Below, one piece after another: positions 24,401 to 36,985 of a stretch of DNA of 64,000 nt; position 1 is the stretch's first letter; every line of letters begins with the position of its first letter. Position numbers and translations under genes: made by a program. The stretch spans positions 1,240,001 to 1,304,000 of the forward strand of contig CM062386.1 in assembly GCA_031310005.1 (NCBI GenBank), in the 5' to 3' direction. The notes under the pieces were generated by a model. It worked only from the letters and a program-made list of their open reading frames with translations, made no database searches and had not been told where the DNA came from. Origin of the DNA: Dactylellina haptotyla (lineage: Eukaryota; Ascomycota; Orbiliomycetes; Orbiliales; Orbiliaceae).

Positions 24401-26000
24401 TTAAGGTGGAGGGAAAATACAATAATAAAAATAAGACAATAAAATAACAACAAAAGAAAGATTTTAACTTGTTTTAGGTTTGGAATACAACTTACTGTGC
24501 AAAATGTATATAAAACACCCGAAACGGTGCGATTTGAGTGACGTTTTAATTTGCAGTAAACTCGTCACGCAATAGCAGTTGCCTCTAATAATAATGCGGT
24601 CGTCGTATTCGTCTCTTATTCAAGACACGTGATTGCTCGTTGTACCGCTGATTCCTAGTGGAACAACGATGGTTGAGATATTCTTCTTTGCTTATTATTC
24701 GTTAGGAACGGAGTCGATTTTTTCTTTCGAATGAAGTACCAAAACATCCGTGAGCGGGTTGCATACCTAAAGAAGTATATCTCCTGCAGGATAGTGATAT
24801 TTCGAATGCTCTTCCGATGTCTTCTTCTGTCTTGCCGAACCGATCTGCATATTACTTCAAGGAGGCGAAGACTGATTCGAATAGATTTGAGGGTTATTCA
24901 ACTATAGACCTCGCATCAAGTCCTATTGACGTACAACGAAAAAAATCATTAGCGCTGGATACTAACCAAACAAGTAGCGGGCGATTGCATAGACGGCTCG
25001 TGTGAACTCTCAAGTAAGATACCGGGTACATACTATAAGGCAACCCGAGCCTAGTTTTGCCTTCGCAAGTCGATGGGAGATTGGAATATGAAAGGGAAGC
25101 GAGAATGAAGACGTTGGTACATGTGGTTAAGTGAAGTTGAGGGGTGCTGCTGTGATGCAGGGCGTGCAATGGGAGATAAAGTTCAACACTTACAGAAGCA
25201 AAAGTAAGTCTTTCGAAGAAAAGGGAATGTATCGAACTTCAAATATCCGGAGAGTATCGCAGCTGATGACGGCCGTATATTTTTGTAGTAAAAGTCGGCT
25301 ACGGGAAAACAGAGGGATGCTGGCAGGTATGATATACAGCGGTATAGTTTCCAGAGCGGTCTGCTAACAGCTACTAACATCATCTATTAGAAAAAGTCCC
25401 CCCACGTGAACACCCCAGCTTGGAATTTGCCACGCCGTGGGGAGGTGAAGAGAGGGATACCTTGTTATTGATGTATATTCAAGTACCTATGGCACTTCGT
25501 ATGTTGCTAGTTGCGAAGTATGGTAGCTACTGTAGCCGACGAGTGAGATTTGAGAAGACGGGAACTGTATTTGACCTTGTTCCTCGCCGAGGGCTTTGTA
25601 AGCTCACGGTCACCGGACAGCCTGAATATGGGACAAGAAATTGAAAGGATCGGAAGAGATAGACGAGCTGACAGCAGAGGGGATTACGTCCGCTCCGAGG
25701 GTTGGACCACGCCTCGGTATATCAAAGGAAGGACAAAAGAAAGAGAAAGGAGAAAGGAATGGCCGCTGCGACACAGCTTGATGAATCTGAGATGGAGGCC
25801 AGCTGTCGGCTGTAATATAATAACCAGGTTGTGACTGGTTGGAGGACAGAAGACTCCTGGTTCGCTAATGGCACGAATTCGTATCGGCCTAAGAATGAAA
25901 AAAGAAGGAAGCCAGAGAAATTTGCAGCTTACCAAAAAGAAAGCAATAAACCGTTGGGTGTCGAGGGGCGTCGGGAAGTGGCCCTGATATAAGAGGAGGG
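21470..26000. other. AZF1 upstream region, proximal part
   Basis: No supported gene. The first 2 kb upstream of AZF1 is purine-rich on the + strand (pyrimidine-rich on the AZF1 sense strand), as expected for a fungal promoter and 5' leader. A G-run cluster at 23182-23211 is listed separately. A relatively GC-rich island at about 24230-24380 interrupts AT-rich DNA, but its frames match no family that I know. Confidence 0.5.
23182..23211 (+). other. G-run cluster, potential G-quadruplex
   Basis: Six runs of three or four G separated by two-base loops (TT, TC, CT) occur in 30 bases of the + strand, about 1.7 kb upstream of the AZF1 start. The pattern meets the usual sequence rule for a quadruplex (four G3 runs with loops of 1-7). 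It lies on the template strand of AZF1. Whether it folds is unknown. Confidence 0.55.
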
Positions 26001-29000
26001 AAACGGGCTAAGAAAAGCAAGTTCAAAGTAATGTTTACAATAATATGTGAACAGATGACAGCCTAGTACAAAGATGGATAGCTTCGTCCAGGAAGATATC
26101 TTTATTTCTTTTTAAATTCTGTCGAGATGGCAAAGAAGCCTCTGAGTTGTTGTTTTTCTTGGGAAGTCCAAGCTACAACAGGCTTAAATTTCGAGCAGGC
26201 TGGCGCTAATAAAATGCCGTGAAGGAGATTAAGAGACGATAACCACGGATAATATAATATTTGCGGGGAGGGAACGAGTCGAGTTTCGACTCGGGTAGCC
26301 TATATCCGTGGTGCAGAAGACCTTAAACTCGTTCGAGATGGAGGGCTGGTGGCTGGTGGGCGACAGTCCTCGAGTGATTGGATCGGCTTGGTGAGAGGCT
26401 TACTCGGTACCGTTTTAGGCCTCTAAGGTGCCATCTTTTCTGCAAGAGTGCAGAAATATATGCTTTCGACAATCTCGTTCAATAATGCAATAGTATACTA
26501 GTCGAGAATATACATGCACGATTGGCAATTCAGTAGTCTGTTTCAGGAGTCGGCAGGGTGTCGAGTATCCTCGAAAAACACCCCTGTCGAAATTTAATCC
26601 TATGTTGAGATCTCGTCAAAAGAAAAGAAAACAAAAGGTACAGATGGCAAATGCTGAATCGATTCTCGATATCTTTCCAGAAATCGTTCGTTATCTCTCG
26701 ACTAATGGAGCGAAAGGGGAAAAATATTTTTTCTCCGGGATGCAGTTGCATAAGCTTGTTTGCCCCCGAGATTGTGAGTACCTTGCCATGAGTTTAAAAA
26801 AGTACTCTTTGAAATAAAGGCAGTTCGGAAACGAAGCTCTGGGATAGCTCGCCGTTAATGCACTGATCCCTCAGGTAAATCTGTGGGTCACGTTCCTGAC
26901 AACTCGAGCACATCAAATTCAGGGACAGGATGGGGGTTGCGAGGAGTGTGGCCAGACACCAATCCCAATCAGGCCTCAGGACAACCCTTGATTGACTGAT
27001 GGCCATCAAGGTGCCCAAACTCGATACGGTGCGTATCTTACAACTTTGGTGATATGCTCCCCACACGAGATCAATATTTCTGATACGGCGGTGGAAAAAC
27101 AAAATAACGCCCAAAATTCGAGAGGTGGGATGCCAATGTCAACCCTGACGGCAGCGCATATACTTGGTACGTTGGCCTTTCCAAGCTTTTGTGTCATGCA
27201 ATACCATCATGCATCATCCTTCACCGCGAAGTTTTAGCTCGCCCCGGGGCCTATGCTGAAAGACGTAATGTCGCACAACTGCTAACCACGCGCGCACACC
27301 ATATTCAGCTAGGTAGACTGAGAGCGCAGAAACGTGGAGCAGCGATGATAGTTGGAGTGGCTCGGCAGGGTGGTTTCAGATTTCCTAAGCAGAAATACAT
27401 CTTAAGGTGAGCCTATGCGAGCACGACGCTCCCAGCAATTGGATTGAGTTTACCCCATTCACTTTTCTGGCGGGTTGCATGTATTTGTGGCCTGATGGTC
27501 AAAGATCGAGCCTGGGGCTGTAGGCGTCCATTTGCGAGGATCGAGGCTTGCTTGCCTACAGAACTAGTATCTACTCACGCTACATGTAGGTTAAGTTGGC
27601 ACGTCTGTACCGACAACCGGGCCGGGAACGTTAAGTTACCACGTTACGACCCACAATTTCCTCTGTGGCATTCAACCATGTGTATATGTACATCAGCTGT
27701 CGACATATCATGCGCCTGTCTACGCTATCCAGGAACGTTTCTATATTTTGCACCAGCTCAGGCATAAAACAAGAATGCTATACCAAGACTAGTCCATATT
27801 TCGCTATGTCGGAGGGCTACCAAATAACGCCATTTTACCAACCCAAACTCCGAGCGCATTTCGATTGTCAATCAAAATGTAGGATGGTGGTACAACTTAA
27901 AAAACAGCCGATTTCCTGCCAGGGCAGTTGGTCGGCGAAACTGAATTTTTCGCTGCCCACGCTAGCTCAAAACCGGGATTCGGGTTGCACGTAGCGATAA
28001 TGGTGGGCTAACCCGGTGACCATCAAATTTGGGTGCTAGCGCATTCTATCCCCTGTCCTTAGTGAGGCCAGTGATGTTTTCCCACACTCTTTCAATGCCT
28101 CTCATCGTTCCTGACGCACCCTCACATGCTTGGCGTGCCAGCACAGCCTTACCGCACAGCCTGAAGAGTGTCAACTCCCATCCACTTCGTAACGGCATCT
28201 AGTCCTATTTGAGTATAGTTTACGCCTCGGTTCAGGAAGAAAAAAATTTTCGCCCCGACCCAGAGAATGCAGGCCCGACAGTTCCCCCTTGAGACGCGCG
28301 CATCGTGCGTGAAATTTCATGCAGCCATTATCTATTTCTAGCACCCCGTCCCAGTAAATGCCTCCTGCACACATCTTAATGTAATAGCAGTTATCAGGTA
28401 CGATGATTCGGTTTAATGATGCCGAGAAGATTAGATCTCTCAGTTGTGAAAAGAAAAATTTTCCAGTTCCCGCCGACTCCTAAGCGAGAGAGGTTAGCTA
28501 ATATTGTGGGGTCCTTTGAAATGCGCACTCGCCAATAACATCACACGTATATTGTTTTGCATGGCTGATAAACATGGTTTGCTAGCCCCCTCACCCAAGT
28601 TGCGGCTCCCCCCGTCACTTTTCTCCGGGTTTTTACCTGGAATCTATTCAAACGAGAAGTCAAGTCAATGTTCGAATGTGCGAGGTTTTGGTACCTGCAT
28701 AAGAGAAACATTGTCTCAAGTTGCTCTTCTGCAAGTTCGGATATGATAGACATTGGAAATCAGACGGTTCTTCTTGAACAAACATTGTGTTCTATATGCG
28801 CGATGACCTCTGTTCGGGAATGATATTCGGAACCTGTGAATAAAGGAACCCAGTTAGCTTGGGAGAGAATATGCGAATTTGACCGGAAGACTGAGCAACC
28901 ACGCGAAACCGTGTGTCTTCGGAACCTGGACAATTCTGTAGTGGTTTGCGCTAGGTGGTAGTATTGATGATTAAACTATATCCGCTCGCAAAAACGATGG

Positions 29001-29051
29001 CGTTCTCGTTTCGAAAAAAAAGGCGAGAAGACATCATAGGCACACAAACGC

Positions 29052-29132
29052 ACACACCACTACGTACCACACACACACACACAAGCGATATCGATACTAG
29101 TGTGGGCGCACAGTGGGTACGTAGTGTGTGTG
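29052..29132. repeat. Imperfect inverted repeat around a CA microsatellite
   Basis: The left arm ACACACCACTACGTACC (29052-29068) pairs with the right arm GGTACGTAGTGTGTGTGT (29116-29133) with one bulge. The spacer of about 47 bases includes a CA run and GATATCGATA. It may form a stem-loop; no gene is nearby. Confidence 0.6.
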
Positions 29133-29724
29133 TATTTTTGGCATCAAGTTAGTATTCCACCTGCAGCATCATGAATCCATTATCAATTGTTAACGTCGCT
29201 GTGCATCATCTCTGGATATGTCCGACAGAGATTGAAATTTGACGAGACTATAGCTATGCCAGATATCTAAACGAACTCCCAAATATGATCGCCGTTGCAT
29301 TCGGGCAATTAATTCCAGGAACATGAAAATATTATTTTCTTTTGCGCCCGAACGAGTTGCAAGCCGCAGTGCAAGCCATCTCGTAAGAGTTTCAGGTTTC
29401 GGTGGCTTTATCACGGGCACTAGAAAGACTACTGCGCCCGGGCGTTTTAGATTGACGGGCAACATTTTTGCAACTAGACCTAATTTTTCTCCCGGCAACG
29501 CACACCCGCTGTTGCAAATTTTGTGGAACCCTGGCCCAAAGCCAAACAGAGTAACCAACCTCTTTTGAGTTTGCCCAGCAACACCGCTTGAACTAACAGT
29601 GGTGCACCTTCACCCTTGCATATTCCCTCGGATATAAATTTCTATTCTATATAGTTTTGATGCACCAACAGCCCAAAAAATTGCGAACAGAGCTAAACCA
29701 TAGATACCAGGGTATAGAAATCAG

Positions 29725-30001
29725 ATGATTCTACAGTTGAATAACTCGGTTCTCGATGACCTCACTCGTTGCCTTATCCTGAGGCTAGTTGCTTTTCCCC
29801 TGGAGTTGCATGAGGAAGAAGCACTTATGTACGCAGAGGCTTTGTGTGAGCACCCCGGAATAGATACAACATGGGCCCGGTAAATGTTTTCAGGCTTTCT
29901 TATTTTTTGATGTTTCTTGAAAACTTATATCACATCTAATTGCAATCGACGCCCCCATGCGCCTCTCTGGTTTGGTCATTTGATGCAGAATCGTAAAGTG
30001 A
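29725..30001 (+). CDS. Candidate small spliced gene, 54 residues, unknown function
   Basis: An ATG at 29725 opens a frame whose product looks like real protein: hydrophobic and acidic residues alternate as in a helical domain (LDDLTRCLILRLVAFPLEL, then HEEEALMYAEALCEHPGID). The unspliced frame stops at 29881-29883, but a GTAAAT donor at 29880 and a CAG acceptor ending at 29988 would join exon 29725-29879 to 29989-30001, adding RIVK and a stop. The implied intron of 109 nt contains a CTAAT branch-like string. No family is recognised. It might be a small gene, one exon of a larger undetected gene, or a remnant of a mobile element. It stands alone in the desert. Confidence 0.28.
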
Positions 30002-32833
30002 TAGGTAGTGCGTAGCCTGTCCGATAATTGGCCGGCCATGCATACTTGGCCATCAACCAATACATATCTAGACCCAAGCTTTCTGAATTCGTGACGATTT
30101 TTGCAGCCGTACCATGTGTCCTATTGCATTTCATCAATAAAGTGCCGCAAGTTATTGCAACGTTTTCCGAAAAGGCTCAGATGCATACCGACACACTCGG
30201 CAGGAGATGTGGAGACCGTGAAGTTAATCAAAAAATATGATCCCATGAACCATCCTTTCACGAAATTTACCCCAACTGGGTTGGCATTTGCCTCCTTGGA
30301 GCGGGTAATGTCAACCTAAACCATGCCTCGGTTCGTGTTACACTCTCTTTGAGTTTGAGACAAGACAACAGACGAAGGCAACGATGAAGCCATCTAAGTC
30401 ATTCCATTTAGGCATAGCCTAGCTATACTCTCTACTCCACTGCCTTCGTTTATATGCATCAAATCCTAACCCCTGGGCATTCGGAATCCTCAAGACAACA
30501 CCAGATGTCTTAATGTTTCAAACATGTGCACATTTGGCCTATAGGGATCGCGCTGAATCTTGGAGGCAGGTTTTCCGTTCGACAAGATGTATATTTTATC
30601 ATTCTAGGCCCAATCCAAGCGTTACTAGGGTATAATATCATCGCAGTACCCACTTTGATATGCACGTTCGCTTCTCAAGCTCCTTCACTATCGCAGATTT
30701 CGCGGGTAATATGAGATGAATAGCTTTGGCTTGGCCCACACAGCTCTGGGCGGACGTCCATGTTGTTGGGTTAAACTTCCTTCTATCCAACCACCCCATC
30801 ACACCTGGCCTGGAAGTATATGGTAACTGTACTACCATCTTACAAGGAGTGGAATCGACCAGATTCAGGCAATATTAGGAGAGTTTTCTTGAAATCTAGA
30901 GAATCTATACGATTAACCTTTTCTATTTTCTTTTTCGTATAGCATTCTCATTAATCTGCCATCCCAAAATGTGTTTAGCGAGGGCGGTTGGTGCACTTTC
31001 GCCTGGACACATCCTGTGCCTTCGATCTGTCCTACCATGTGTTCGCATCTTAGTAAATGCATATTCAGTACCATGCCCTTGAGCCACGAATAATGTCGCG
31101 GCTTGGAAAACTTGAATACTGGGTCTCGTACCCGAGCGATCCACCAGAGAAGCAGCGAGATAGGCAAGTCGATGTGTCTCTTTGCAGTTCTGCATACCGT
31201 GCATATACAATCGGGGGTAAATAGTGATTGCCTTTGCCCTCGCCCCGTTCCCTAATTCTGTGGAATATCCTATAAAATTAGTCTCGGTTTTGTTCGGACA
31301 CTATAGCCGTAGCCATGCGCAAAGTTGGTCATGCACACCAGTGGACGAGGGGAACGAAACAATCCAGCGGCGAAGCTGAAGGGTCTCCGGAAACAAGCAT
31401 CTACCTTTCAAGATGTATCTCTATGTACATCCAAAAATAACAAATGACAAACCATTTAGAAGCCTAGCATATAGCTCACCAACCAGAGCCCGACTGCATA
31501 TTACAACATACGTCGATCATATATGCCATGTATAACCGTAGATACACCTGGGCCATTCAACCTATTGGCCCAGATTGGTCGCAAGCTGTTTTCCTGCAAG
31601 CCTGAAGCACCAAGCCCGCGCTACAGCTGCCATGGCCACCGGTTCGGAGCCCACAATTGGACCCTTTGACCCCTCCAACGGGCTGAAAGCAAGAAAAGGA
31701 ATTTATTCTCAATCGGAATAGGGCCCCCACCAACGGGAAAGTCTTAAATAAGCCCAATCACACATGCTCCGAAGCACCCCAAAAGTTCACCACTAAGAGA
31801 TGGCTTGCATTTTGCGTCCCGAGGAATAAGACCCCATAGGCTAGAATATTGATGCCCTAAGGTCCAATTAGCTTATCGTCGTTCTAGTCGGGACTGTTCT
31901 TGTTGGATGCATTTTCTCCATCTAATGGCGCACTAGTACTAGTTATCCTCCGTGGAAAACGGAATGTTTTCGGACTTCCTAACTGATAATAATATGAACA
32001 TAATGTCAAATATTGAGTATGCTTTGACTTCTACTTTCTTTCTTTCTTTCCTTCTTTTGCTTCCCGCTTGCATTCTCTCCCCATTGTGATTAGTCTTCCT
32101 TTTCAGAAACATTTAGTGGTGTCATTTTAAGTTGGCTAGGAATTCTCTAGCTTGTAGTCCCTAGTGCGTGTGCGGAATGTCTCGAATATTGCGAATCGTC
32201 TTACGATATTATCCGCAATCTGTGAAATCTCGCGTAAACTTTTAATTATCAGTCAAATTTCTGATATAAATCTCAAGCAGTATTAGAAATCGTCAGTATT
32301 TATCCGATCTGCACCAAACTGCTAATCTGCCCTAGAATATTGTTATGCCTATGCGATTTTTATTTAATTTTCCTTATTTTTTTTTTTTTGGGGCACCAAC
32401 TACAGGCATGAAAACGGAACATGTACTCCTCACCTGTGTTTTCGTGTGCTACTACCGTTCACAGAAATCTCGGATTTAACAACCCCGTAGCATGCCACAT
32501 TTTACCACAATAAGTCAACGCCAAATATAGCATATATCAACAACTGATATATCCCAACAAACGTTTAGGTTGTGTGTTTTTGACGCCTTCAGCACCTGGA
32601 GGCTCAATTGAAGTGTAGCGCTATTAGACTGTGCATCTTGGCGGACGTTTGTTTATTTTTCCATGGTACTTACCCTAAAACTTGAGCAACTACGTGGCCA
32701 AAAAAGCCCTAGGCGCAAGCCTAATACATTACATCGCAATACGGCCGGACGGCCGGACGGATAATACCTCCGTTGTGAACCCCATCATGTGTAGCCTCGG
32801 TAGCTTATATGGACATGTTCAGGGGTTACGCAT

Positions 32834-32866
32834 AACCCCCGCAGCCCTCGCGGGGCGTTTTGGGTT
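32834..32866. other. GC-rich hairpin followed by a T-run
   Basis: CCCCGC (32837-32842) and GCGGGG (32850-32855) can pair around a seven-base loop. Outer AACC/GGTT bases may extend the stem, and TTTT follows within three bases. The shape resembles a bacterial intrinsic terminator, but it lies in a fungal gene desert with no gene ending there. Confidence 0.5.
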
Positions 32867-34685
32867 CGCTTAGAGATAAAATTTATAACGGTATTGCACG
32901 CCAAAAAGCATCGAGCCGTTTTATAGCAGCGTTGAATGTGTAGATGAAGATGGAGACCCTGCATATGGATGGCTGGTCGCGCCAGAAATGCGACAGAGTT
33001 CACAGAGCTACTGCGAAGTAGTCAAATAGTCGGCAGGGGAGTTGGAAAAGCAATAGAGATTGCCACTAGTGGTGTATATGAGTGTTATTGTCCCACATGC
33101 CACGGTAGCGTTGCATTTTCCTCCAACAGTTGCTCTGTATTGCTTTATCTAAATGCATATGATAAAATATTAAGATATACGTATACAATCTTCAACACCG
33201 ATCATCTACCACAGACAGGGGCAAAAAGAAGAAATAGTGAGCTGGAAATCGTCTCGTGAAACAAATCTGCATTGCATTGCATTGTGTCTACTATACAGTA
33301 TAGAACTTCGAACTCGCGCGCTAGTGGAAATTAATGAGCGTAGATGCGCCCGTACTTCGAGAATCAACGCCGAGTAAGGAGGATATACCCTTAGACAGGA
33401 GGCAAAAAACAAAGACGTATATATCGAACATTACATTCAGAAAAAAAAAACCTATCGATCAAGACCCAGGATTTACCATTCAGCATTGACACGTGCACGT
33501 TGCCGTACAGCTGTTGAAAGGAGTTTATAGGTCCGCTCCCGATTTTACGAACAAAATTTCAGTAATCCTGGCCATACCACCTTAAGAGATCGAATATTAT
33601 GTTTGCAGCAGAAAATTGATGATCGATCATGACCGGGTCGCGGTTCGCAGGCCCAACGAAAGAAAATTCTCCGGCCCTATCGATCGATGAAAATGATTTG
33701 ACAGTCCCTTTTGCAGCGAAGAAAAGGAAAGAAAGAGCGAAACAAGAAGAAGAAAGAAGAAGAAAGACGGGAAAATATGCCACCTTCGCCTCGATGATGA
33801 TATTCTAGTGCATCGTGATGAGTATTTTGATCCTAAAGGTGTAGAGTCTACACTCTAGTTGAAACACCAGAGCTCCCTTTACTTAGCTTACGTGGAGGCA
33901 AATTGCAATATCGGACATGATTATATTTCGACTAGAGAGAGCGAGACCGACAGGATAGAAGCATTGAGTCGTTGCTCACTTGGGGCAAAGTTATCATGGT
34001 GGAGAATTTTGTTCGGTCTGGCCATGAATCGTCGGTGATAAAATACAAGAAGAAGAAAATATCGAAGAAATAAGAAACATCGAGCCCCACCACCCATCAG
34101 CCCTCGCCTTTTATATAATAAGATAGCGAAATGGCGGGCGCGGGACGAGATAAAATAAAACAATTTTAGAGAATAATTGGGTAATAGATATAAGCGCTAT
34201 CAGTCTTCCTTTTGTTATTCCACCCCTTTACTTCGTGTCGATACCTGCACACTGCATTTTTCTTGTTTTGTATACCCTGTTGAAATCTCCCACACAACTG
34301 GATTTTCTCATCAACCCCTTTTGGATTTTGATCTTTCCTTTTCACGAATTTTATCAAGTATATATGGTTTTTTTTTCCTTTTCTCGACACCAAAAAGAGC
34401 TAAAATATAATAATACTATAAAAGTGAAGTTGATACGGAAAATGTTGAGAAATGAGAGGACAAGGGAGAAAAGCGAAAAAAAAGAAAAACCAACAGGTGC
34501 TCTAAAAAACAGGACGAGCGGAAAGGAGTATCTCTGGAAAGAAAAAGCTTGCCCTATCCAACAAACAAATAAAAACCCGAATCTGATTCCCAAATGAAGG
34601 TCCACCACACCTTCGTATGTTGACAATTCAACTTTACGCCACTCTATCGTAGCTGTATCCCAGAAACATTCGTATTAGAAATGAA

Positions 34686-36985
34686 TCAGTTGGTTGGAGG
34701 AACCGCAACGTACCTCCAAATTCTCGCTTTGTAATCCCCGCTGCCAGTCGCAAAGAGCTTTCCAACAGGGCTGGGGGAAACGGAGATGACTATGATGTTT
34801 TGGTTAGTTTGAGTATCTTTTATGTTGAGGTAATTTGTATATACTAACCCGAGTTTTTGTGTCCCTGAAGCATAAGCTGCGTCTGGCCCGTTCTTGGATC
34901 CCAGAATTGGACCCGTCTATCTTTAGAACCCGACATGACCCAGGTTCCGTATGTATCTGGTGTCTGAGCAACGCTCAGGACGAAGTCCTTTAAGTGAGAG
35001 AGACTTTTGTCAGCATGCCCCAACTTTTATACGGTTATTTCTAACAGAGCATAGTTTTGATAGGAATTGCAACATACTTCGTGACCTTCGAAGGTCTTAA
35101 CGCGCGGTTCAAGTTTGGCACCACCGGACTGCACGCCAGTCGCGGAAGAAAGGTTCCACATCTTAACAGTCTTATCAAGAGACCCAGAAATAAGACCAGT
35201 ACCATTGGCAGTGAATGCCACACTATAAACGCTGTCCCTGTGGCCTTCATTATGCTCGTGTGGTAGTTCAGATTCTGGGATGGCGTTCGACTCGAATCCG
35301 GGTGCTCGAGGAACACCATCGGGTCCCTCGGGTTGTGCGTTCTTGTCGGAACCTTCAAGTCTCTCAACGAGCTTAGCTGTGCTGATTTCCCAGATGCGAA
35401 TGCACTTGTCCAAACTTCCGGCAGCAACGAGTCTGCTGTCGGGCGAGATGGCGACGGTGGTCACACCGTCTTCGATCGAGAAGGTGAGTGGTGTTTGATT
35501 GGGGTTTTCCATATCCCAAATTCGAACAGTTTTGTCACCGCTGCCAGAAGCGATATAACGGCCATTCTTGGAGAAATCCAAGCTGTAGATATCTGATTCG
35601 TGGCCGCGGAAATGATGTTTGATTTTTCGGCTTTTGATATCCCAAACCTGATGGCGGATAAGCGTTAGCCGTCAATATTTGCACAATAGGATTGATATCT
35701 GGATAACTATAACATACTCTGATTTGTTTATCTTCGGCACCTGTAGCAAGGAAATATCCATCAGGACTGAAGCAAACACTTCTAATGTAAAGATCGCCAC
35801 CCCTGTCTGCAGTCTCGTCTTGCAGAACGGTGACTTTATGACCAGTCTGGACGTCGAAGATTTGAGCGCTACGGTTGCAACCTGTTGCAAGGTATTTGCC
35901 ATCCTGGCTGAACCTCACGCAACAAACGACGCTGTTGTGCTCAAGGGTGTGCATAAGATCGATATCGAGCACACGTGGGACCAGAGGGTTGAAGTAGACA
36001 AACCAATCGGTGCCTTCTTTCTTCTGGTTCTGGGGGATCCGGGCAGGATCGAGGTCTTGGTGGTTCGGTTAGCCTATATTGATACGATAAGGACGAACAT
36101 AAAGAGTAACATACCTCGGTTTGGCCTAGGAGTGTGCGATTGTACTGGTGGGGCAGGCGGCTGCGGGTTTTGAGAGCTCGATCCAGGGTTGAATCCTTAA
36201 AGGCAAGAAATATTTCAGTTGTGTGTCTTTCGCTGGCATTGCAGTTGAAGCTTACCATTTGGTCCACTAAAGTTCGAGGGTGGTTGAGATGGGTAATTAC
36301 TAGATTGGGGAGGCTGTTGTCCACCTGGAGGGGCCGAGATGGGCTGCGGCGGGTGTATTGGATGGTTGTGGGGCCCAGGAGGTTGATGAGACCCGCTAGA
36401 AGGAGGTGGCCCCCGCTGTTGCTGTGGTTGTGGTTGATTCCCCTGTGCGGATGGGTCTGCTAGTTGCATACCAGAACCACCCGGCTGTGTACCAGACATA
36501 AGCCCACCAAAGACTCCGCGACCTGGTTGCAGCACAGGTGGTGGTGCTGCAGGGGCCGAGGGGCCAGCACCTTGGCTTTGTCCGGGGTGAGGGGGTCCTT
36601 GGCCACTGTACTTCTCAAGCTCACGGGTGAGCTGGGTGATTTTGTCTTCGTAACTATAGAGTGCATATTAGCGAATAGCTACCACATCGCCAACTCCATG
36701 ACCATGTCTGCTTCTCACCTTTGCTTCATCTGCTGGTGGCTTGTTTCCAAGCTATAGACGGCTTGTCGAATCATTTCCATTTCCTGCATCTGGCTGTTGG
36801 CTATAAGGCATATCAGTAAACATGAGCCCTAAACGGAATTCCAGTCCAGGGACTAAAGTACCCTTGTGCTCGGACTCCGCGCCTCGCTGGATTTGAGCGT
36901 CATATTCGGCACGAAGTTGGTCGAGGATCTCATTAAAGCGGCTCGGAACACCGCCTGGCGCATGACCGCGGTGGGCGTTAAACAT
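34686..36985 (-). CDS. TUP1: General transcriptional corepressor Tup1 (RcoA/Groucho type)
   Basis: Eight exons (36985-36862, 36800-36719, 36653-36256, 36195-36115, 36055-35718, 35647-35078, 34987-34849, 34789-34686) encode 611 residues. The N-terminus MFNAHRG...[16 protein letters not shown] is the Tup1 tetramerisation and Ssn6-binding helix. A Pro/Gln-rich linker follows, then [12 protein letters not shown] and a seven-bladed WD40 propeller ending [15 protein letters not shown]. With Ssn6 it forms a nuclear corepressor recruited by DNA-binding repressors. The start at 36985 is chosen because the family begins M-Y/F-NAHRG; an open frame continues 22 codons upstream. I read through a possible last intron (34713-34653) because the unspliced tail RIWRY is the family norm; splicing it would replace it with SYDRVA and end at 34634. 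Divergent from PFK26 over 3.4 kb. Confidence 0.96.

Larger units (their letters stand above)
26001..34685. other. Gene desert between AZF1 upstream region and the TUP1 3' end
   Basis: About 8.7 kb with no recognised family. Frames are short, overlap on both strands and lack shared codon pattern. Exceptions worth noting are a 57-codon frame at 26644-26817 and the spliced candidate at 29725-30001. A CA-rich inverted repeat lies at 29052-29132, a GC-rich hairpin at 32834-32866, and a T-run near 32375. No terminal repeats, integrase, reverse transcriptase or transposase remnants were recognised, though decayed elements could be missed by eye. The last 1 kb is probably the TUP1 3' UTR. Confidence 0.5.

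Noticed and set aside
29190-29558. 122-codon minus-strand frame in the desert
   Set aside because: An 81-codon frame covers much of it on the other strand, no domain is visible, and there is no splice support. It might be a transposon relic, but I could not support that.
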